Shown here one piece after another: positions 8,293-11,047 of a stretch of 11,047 bases of DNA. The notes beneath the pieces were generated by a model that did no database searches, was not told the DNA's origin, and saw only the letters and a list, made by a program, of their open reading frames with translations. The first letter of the stretch is position 1. Each line of letters opens with the position of its first letter. Origin of the DNA: Legionellales bacterium UBA4759 (GTDB lineage: Bacteria > Pseudomonadota > Gammaproteobacteria > Legionellales > Legionellaceae); assembly GCA_002403515.1 (NCBI GenBank), contig DHHZ01000065.1:1-11047 (forward strand). The letters run 5' to 3'. The position numbers and the translations under genes are program-made.

Positions 8293-8325
8293 GTTTTTTC
8301 AAATTTTTTATAAAATAACAAATTT

Positions 8326-9717
8326 ATGAATTTTCCATATAGTAAACTGTTTTCATGTTTAATGTGTTTGGGTGTAAGTTCTGCCCTGCAAGCTGGTAGT
8401 TTTTCTTTATATACCGAGGGCAGCGTTTCTGCAGTACAAAATTTTGCAGCAGGCGTTGCAGCAGAAGGTCGCGATGCATCGGTAGGTTGGTACAATCCCG
8501 CAGCCCTTGTCCTTCTAAAAAAAGCTGAATTGGTTGGTGGCGGTATTGGCGTCAATCCTGTAGCTCGTCTAACAGGTACTTCAAAACTCTATCAATATGA
8601 CCCCAATGATGACACTGATCCGCTTTTATATGGACCATACACTGAATCTTTTAAGGATTTAGATGGCGCAAGAGAAGCTATTGTGCCTAATATTCATTTT
8701 GCATTACCTGCCGGTGATAGGGTGGTTTACGGCCTTAGTATTGTTTCTCCGATGGGCCTTGCTTCAAATTGGCCAGGAACATCTGCAGTACGTTATGCAG
8801 GAACTTATAGTAATTTACGTGTGATTGATTTTGCACCAGAAATGGGTGGATTAATTACAGAAAATTTTGCAGTGGGCGCAGGGATTGATTTTCAATGGGC
8901 CAATGTCAATTTTGATAATGTGATTGGCGCTCCAGCGGTACTGCCTTCAATCAATCCTGATATTCCAGTCACAGAATGGGATACTACCGTTCAAAACCAT
9001 GGCAACTCTTTTGGTATTGGTTTTCATGCAGGCTTTTTAGCGAAATGGAATGATGATAACACGCGATTTGGTTTTAATTATCTTTATGGTGTTACCCATG
9101 ATTTCCAAGGTTCTTCGCAGTTAAGAGGGATTTTTGCTGATCCGGATTTTTTCAATAATCAAGCCTATTATTCACTGGATGCATTGTATGCAGATCCTGT
9201 CAAATTTCCAGACATCATGACTTTTAGTCTGTTTCAAAAAGTCAACGATAGGGTGGATATCATGGGTTCTGTGGTTTACACACTTTGGTCTTCTTTTCAA
9301 TCAATTACTTTACACAATATTCCAGTGGCTTCCATTCCAATGAATGATATCATTCCACAAAATGCCACTGCGATTCAAAATTATCGCAATGCGCTACGTT
9401 TGTCAGCCGGTGCAAATTATCGCTTGACTGAGAAATGGGAGTTAAGAGGTGGAGCTGGCTGGGATCAAACACCCACCAATGACATTGATAGAGACGTTCG
9501 TCTTCCTGATGTGAACAAATGGGCCTTAGCAGGCGGTGTTCACTGGCAACCTAGTGAAGCCTGGGGATTTGATTTTGGATATAGTTACTTATGGCCTGCA
9601 GAAACTGCCGCAATTAACAAAACTCAAGTCTTGGATAGTCGAAATTGGGTAGTGGTTGATGCCACTGGTCATTCTTATGCCCAGCTTGTCGCCCTAGGCG
9701 CAAAATGGCGTATGTAG
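8326..9717 (+). CDS. fadL: FadL/TodX-family outer-membrane transport protein
   Basis: This is an outer-membrane beta-barrel that lets long-chain fatty acids or other hydrophobic compounds cross; the exact substrate is not certain and the symbol is family-level. It has 463 residues, close to E. coli FadL (446). Residues 1-23 form a signal peptide ending SSALQA, with cleavage before GSFSLY. The mature N-terminus has the family pattern: small residues and Gly (AAGVAAEGRDAS, 41-52) leading into YNPAAL with the NPA motif at 58-60. The remainder alternates hydrophobic and polar residues in barrel strands and has many Gly and aromatic residues. A late segment (YRLTEKWELRGGAGWDQTP) resembles the family's C-terminal half. 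The last residue is Met (AKWRM) rather than the usual terminal aromatic. The predicted leader (8295-8325) contains no G and so no Shine-Dalgarno sequence. The gene has its own promoter and a terminator on each side, so it is probably transcribed alone. Confidence 0.9.
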   Translation: MNFPYSKLFSCLMCLGVSSALQAGSFSLYTEGSVSAVQNFAAGVAAEGRDASVGWYNPAALVLLKKAELVGGGIGVNPVARLTGTSKLYQYDPNDDTDPLLYGPYTESFKDLDGAREAIVPNIHFALPAGDRVVYGLSIVSPMGLASNWPGTSAVRYAGTYSNLRVIDFAPEMGGLITENFAVGAGIDFQWANVNFDNVIGAPAVLPSINPDIPVTEWDTTVQNHGNSFGIGFHAGFLAKWNDDNTRFGFNYLYGVTHDFQGSSQLRGIFADPDFFNNQAYYSLDALYADPVKFPDIMTFSLFQKVNDRVDIMGSVVYTLWSSFQSITLHNIPVASIPMNDIIPQNATAIQNYRNALRLSAGANYRLTEKWELRGGAGWDQTPTNDIDRDVRLPDVNKWALAGGVHWQPSEAWGFDFGYSYLWPAETAAINKTQVLDSRNWVVVDATGHSYAQLVALGAKWRM

Positions 9718-9718
9718 T

Positions 9719-9756
9719 AAAAAAAATACCAGTCAGGTGACTGACTGGTATCGTTT
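9719..9756. terminator. Bidirectional terminator between convergent genes
   Basis: A perfect 11-base stem ATACCAGTCAG/CTGACTGGTAT (9726-9736 and 9741-9751) closes a four-base loop. Reading leftward, it is followed by a run of seven or eight U residues (complement of the A run at 9719-9726), so it is a strong terminator for the 127-residue gene. Reading rightward, the tract is only CGTTT, so it is weaker for the fadL-like gene. Confidence 0.9.
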
Positions 9757-9773
9757 CTCATGATAACTTTATT

Positions 9774-10157
9774 TTAGTCTTTATAAAGTGATGTTTCGCC
9801 AGGCCCATTAACTTCTAAATGATAACCATTGGCAGCAATGTATTTAGGACTAATATCGCCGGTGATTAAATTAACAGTTAGCATACCTAAATCAACAGGT
9901 GTGTTGGTGTCGGTTTCCATTTTAACCAACGCTTGGCATTGATTATTAACAATGTGACCATAGCACGCTAATTTTACCGATGCCCAAAAAACCTTGTTAT
10001 CGCTGTTGGCTTTGGTTGGGTGTTGAGAGGCGATGGTGCCATTGATATATGCATTCGATTCAACGTTGGTGTGGTTGTGGGTAATCAGCTGTTTTGGAGC
10101 AGCAAAAGCAACAGATGCCAAACCAAATAAAGCGATACTTAAAGTTTTTTTCAACAT
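9774..10157 (-). CDS. Small exported hypothetical protein
   Basis: This is a 127-residue protein of unknown function. Residues 1-19 are a clear Sec signal peptide (LKK, then a hydrophobic core, then SVAFA), with cleavage before APKQL. There is no lipobox, so the mature product of about 108 residues should be periplasmic or secreted. The mature part has two cysteines, C65 and C74, nine apart, which could form a disulfide. It also has a His/Asn-rich start (THNHTNVESNAY) and a conserved-looking C-terminal half (PVDLGMLTVNLITGD, then NGPGETSLY). The composition recalls secreted hypothetical proteins of Legionella; this is from memory and unverified. AGGA at 10165-10168, seven bases upstream, supports the start. 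It has its own promoter and a strong terminator, so it is a single-gene unit, though read-through from the deaminase gene upstream is possible because no terminator lies between them. Confidence 0.82.
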   Translation of the reverse strand: MLKKTLSIALFGLASVAFAAPKQLITHNHTNVESNAYINGTIASQHPTKANSDNKVFWASVKLACYGHIVNNQCQALVKMETDTNTPVDLGMLTVNLITGDISPKYIAANGYHLEVNGPGETSLYKD

Positions 10158-10190
10158 AACACTATCCTATAAATAGTAAAAATTGCCTAC

Positions 10191-10219
10191 AATATATGCA
10201 AATGATGGAAATAATGCAA
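10191..10219 (-). promoter_or_regulatory. Likely sigma-70 promoter of the small exported protein gene
   Basis: On the minus strand, TTGCAT (10214-10219) is followed after 17 bases by TATATT (10191-10196). The -10 matches the consensus at five of six positions and the -35 only at three. The predicted start near 10184 gives a leader of about 27 bases that contains the AGGA ribosome site. Confidence 0.55.
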
Positions 10220-10226
10220 GCTTTTT

Positions 10227-10673
10227 TTAAACCCCAATGTCTTCAAACCACAAATGCGGACATTTTTCGATAAAAGTTTTCATCATGTCGAGGCATTTCC
10301 CATCATTTAAAACAGTAACTTTCACGCCTTTTTGTTTTAAGAGTTCTTCCTCACCCATGAAATTGGTATTTTCGCCAATCACCACGTGTGGAATTTTATA
10401 CAATAAAATAGCGCCTGTGCACATTGGACAAGGTGATAAAGTGGTATAAAGTGTTGATTCTTGATAGATCTTTGCAGGCAAGCGACCGGCATTTTCAAGG
10501 GCATCCATTTCACCGTGTAATGTGGCAGACTTTTTTTGAACGCGTTGATTATGCCCACGGCCAATAATTTTTTGTTCATGAACCAGTATTGAGCCAATAG
10601 GAATGCCATTTTTTTCTAAACCTTGTTCTGCTTCCTTGATGGCCTCTTGCATAAAATGATGATGATCGAGCAT
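10227..10673 (-). CDS. Yeast Fcy1-type cytosine deaminase
   Basis: This is a zinc-dependent deaminase of the cytidine/deoxycytidylate deaminase superfamily, predicted to convert cytosine to uracil and ammonia for pyrimidine salvage. The 148 residues carry the zinc site: H53 with the catalytic E55 in HGEMDAL, and C82/C85 in PCPMC. Compared from memory with yeast Fcy1 (158 residues), the match covers the whole length: RGHNQR (RGHNMR), SATLHGE (SATLHGE), LYTTLSPCPMCTGAI (LYTTLSPCDMCTGAI), VVIGENTNF (CVVGENVNF) and the C-terminal WFEDIG (WFEDIG). Substrate-pocket residues N42, F105, W142 and D145 correspond to yeast N51, F114, W152 and D155. This points to cytosine deaminase rather than TadA or guanine deaminase. 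Bacterial CodA belongs to a different, amidohydrolase, fold. AAGGA at 10680-10684, six bases upstream, fixes the start. The gene follows the upstream partial gene by 29 bases, suggesting one transcript. Confidence 0.87.
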   Translation of the reverse strand: MLDHHHFMQEAIKEAEQGLEKNGIPIGSILVHEQKIIGRGHNQRVQKKSATLHGEMDALENAGRLPAKIYQESTLYTTLSPCPMCTGAILLYKIPHVVIGENTNFMGEEELLKQKGVKVTVLNDGKCLDMMKTFIEKCPHLWFEDIGV

Positions 10674-10702
10674 AAATTATCCTTAATATATCAAATGCAT
10701 CA

Positions 10703-11047
10703 TTATGACATAGAAGGTCTTTTGGTTGAATCATTCTCAGGGGATTCGTAGCCCAAAATTCTAATTAAACGATCGACTTTTTGAATATGATTTTCAACAA
10801 TCAAAAAATTCAAGGCAGGGCAATAGCGATTGACTAAATCAATTAATTTTTTATAAAAAGCCATTTGATGGAGACTATCTCGCCATTGGTATTGGTGTTT
10901 TTCTTGGGTCCAAGTATCTATATCTTTTTGTGATATTTTATCATCTTTGAATGATTGAATCGAAGTTAGTTTTTTTAATTTTTCTTTTAAAATGGCGTAA
11001 TTTTTTTCCTTGATATCAGGAAAAGGTAAGAAGTGGGTCAAAAAATT
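10703..11047 (-). CDS. C-terminal part of an unidentified protein, truncated by the window edge
   Basis: I do not recognise this protein. The frame is open to the last base of the window (114 residues visible). The first candidate start, a TTG at 11041, sits inside the terminal repeat without a ribosome site, so the real start is probably outside. The visible part is soluble, charged and mostly helical in appearance, rich in Lys, Ile and Leu, with an aromatic patch (KHQYQWRDSLHQMAFYKK). It has no signal peptide, no membrane segment and one Cys, and ends in a Ser/Pro-rich tail (STKRPSMS). The stop is 29 bases upstream of the deaminase start, so the two are likely co-transcribed. The first six codons come from the 19-base repeat and may not belong to the natural protein if the repeat is an assembly artefact. 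Confidence 0.6.
   Translation of the reverse strand, partial: NFLTHFLPFPDIKEKNYAILKEKLKKLTSIQSFKDDKISQKDIDTWTQEKHQYQWRDSLHQMAFYKKLIDLVNRYCPALNFLIVENHIQKVDRLIRILGYESPENDSTKRPSMS
11029..11047 (-). repeat. Right copy of the 19-base terminal inverted repeat
   Basis: AGAAGTGGGTCAAAAAATT is the exact reverse complement of bases 1-19. On the minus strand it reads NFLTHF in the same frame as the left copy, here as the beginning of the unidentified partial gene. Confidence 0.9.

Noticed and set aside
8011..8329. Short open frames spanning the end of the coiled-coil gene and the fadL promoter on both strands
   Set aside because: They run through a strong terminator and a near-consensus promoter and have no coding-like character.
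9774..10157. Small exported protein as a lipoprotein
   Set aside because: The cleavage region reads SVAFA-APK without a cysteine, so there is no lipobox.
10227..10673. Assignment of the deaminase as tRNA adenosine deaminase TadA
   Set aside because: The full-length similarity to Fcy1, the zinc motif form HGE rather than HAE, and the C-terminal WFEDIG favour cytosine deaminase.
1..11047. The whole window as a transposon or genomic island bounded by terminal inverted repeats
   Set aside because: There is no transposase, integrase or phage gene, the gene content is metabolic and repair functions, and genes run off both ends through the repeats.

Overview
This 11,047-base AT-rich window looks like ordinary chromosome from a low-GC gammaproteobacterium. 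A Legionellales-type organism (Legionella or a relative) is my best guess. It rests on the base composition, the fused aspartokinase/diaminopimelate decarboxylase, the FadL porin, and a small secreted protein that reminds me of Legionella hypothetical proteins. No marker gene settles the taxonomy. There are no RNA genes, insertion sequences, phage genes or CRISPR arrays.

Left part, 1-6312: the 3' part of an EamA/DMT-family transporter (+) converges on a two-gene minus-strand unit. That unit is the fused lysine/DAP enzyme LysAC, followed after 2 bases by a large AddA/RecB-type helicase-nuclease. The transporter and helicase reading frames overlap tail to tail by 131 bases. Middle, 6313-8213: a divergent AT-rich intergenic region, then a 564-residue glutamine-rich coiled-coil protein of unknown function. 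It has a strong Shine-Dalgarno sequence and its own rho-independent terminator. Right part, 8214-11047: a FadL-family outer-membrane protein with a good sigma-70 promoter; a bidirectional terminator; a minus-strand 127-residue exported protein with its own promoter; and a minus-strand pair made of a yeast Fcy1-type cytosine deaminase and the 3' part of an unidentified upstream gene.

The genes do not form one pathway. LysAC supplies DAP and lysine for peptidoglycan and protein, the helicase-nuclease repairs or degrades DNA ends, FadL takes up hydrophobic compounds, and the deaminase salvages cytosine. The least explained items are the coiled-coil protein with its degenerate repeats, the eukaryote-like cytosine deaminase, the exported 127-residue protein, and a perfect 19-base inverted repeat formed by the two ends of the window. 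Both copies of that repeat read Asn-Phe-Leu-Thr-His-Phe in the terminal reading frames. The repeat is most easily explained as an assembly-graph boundary, but it is too long to be chance. I found no convincing multi-gene novel system here.
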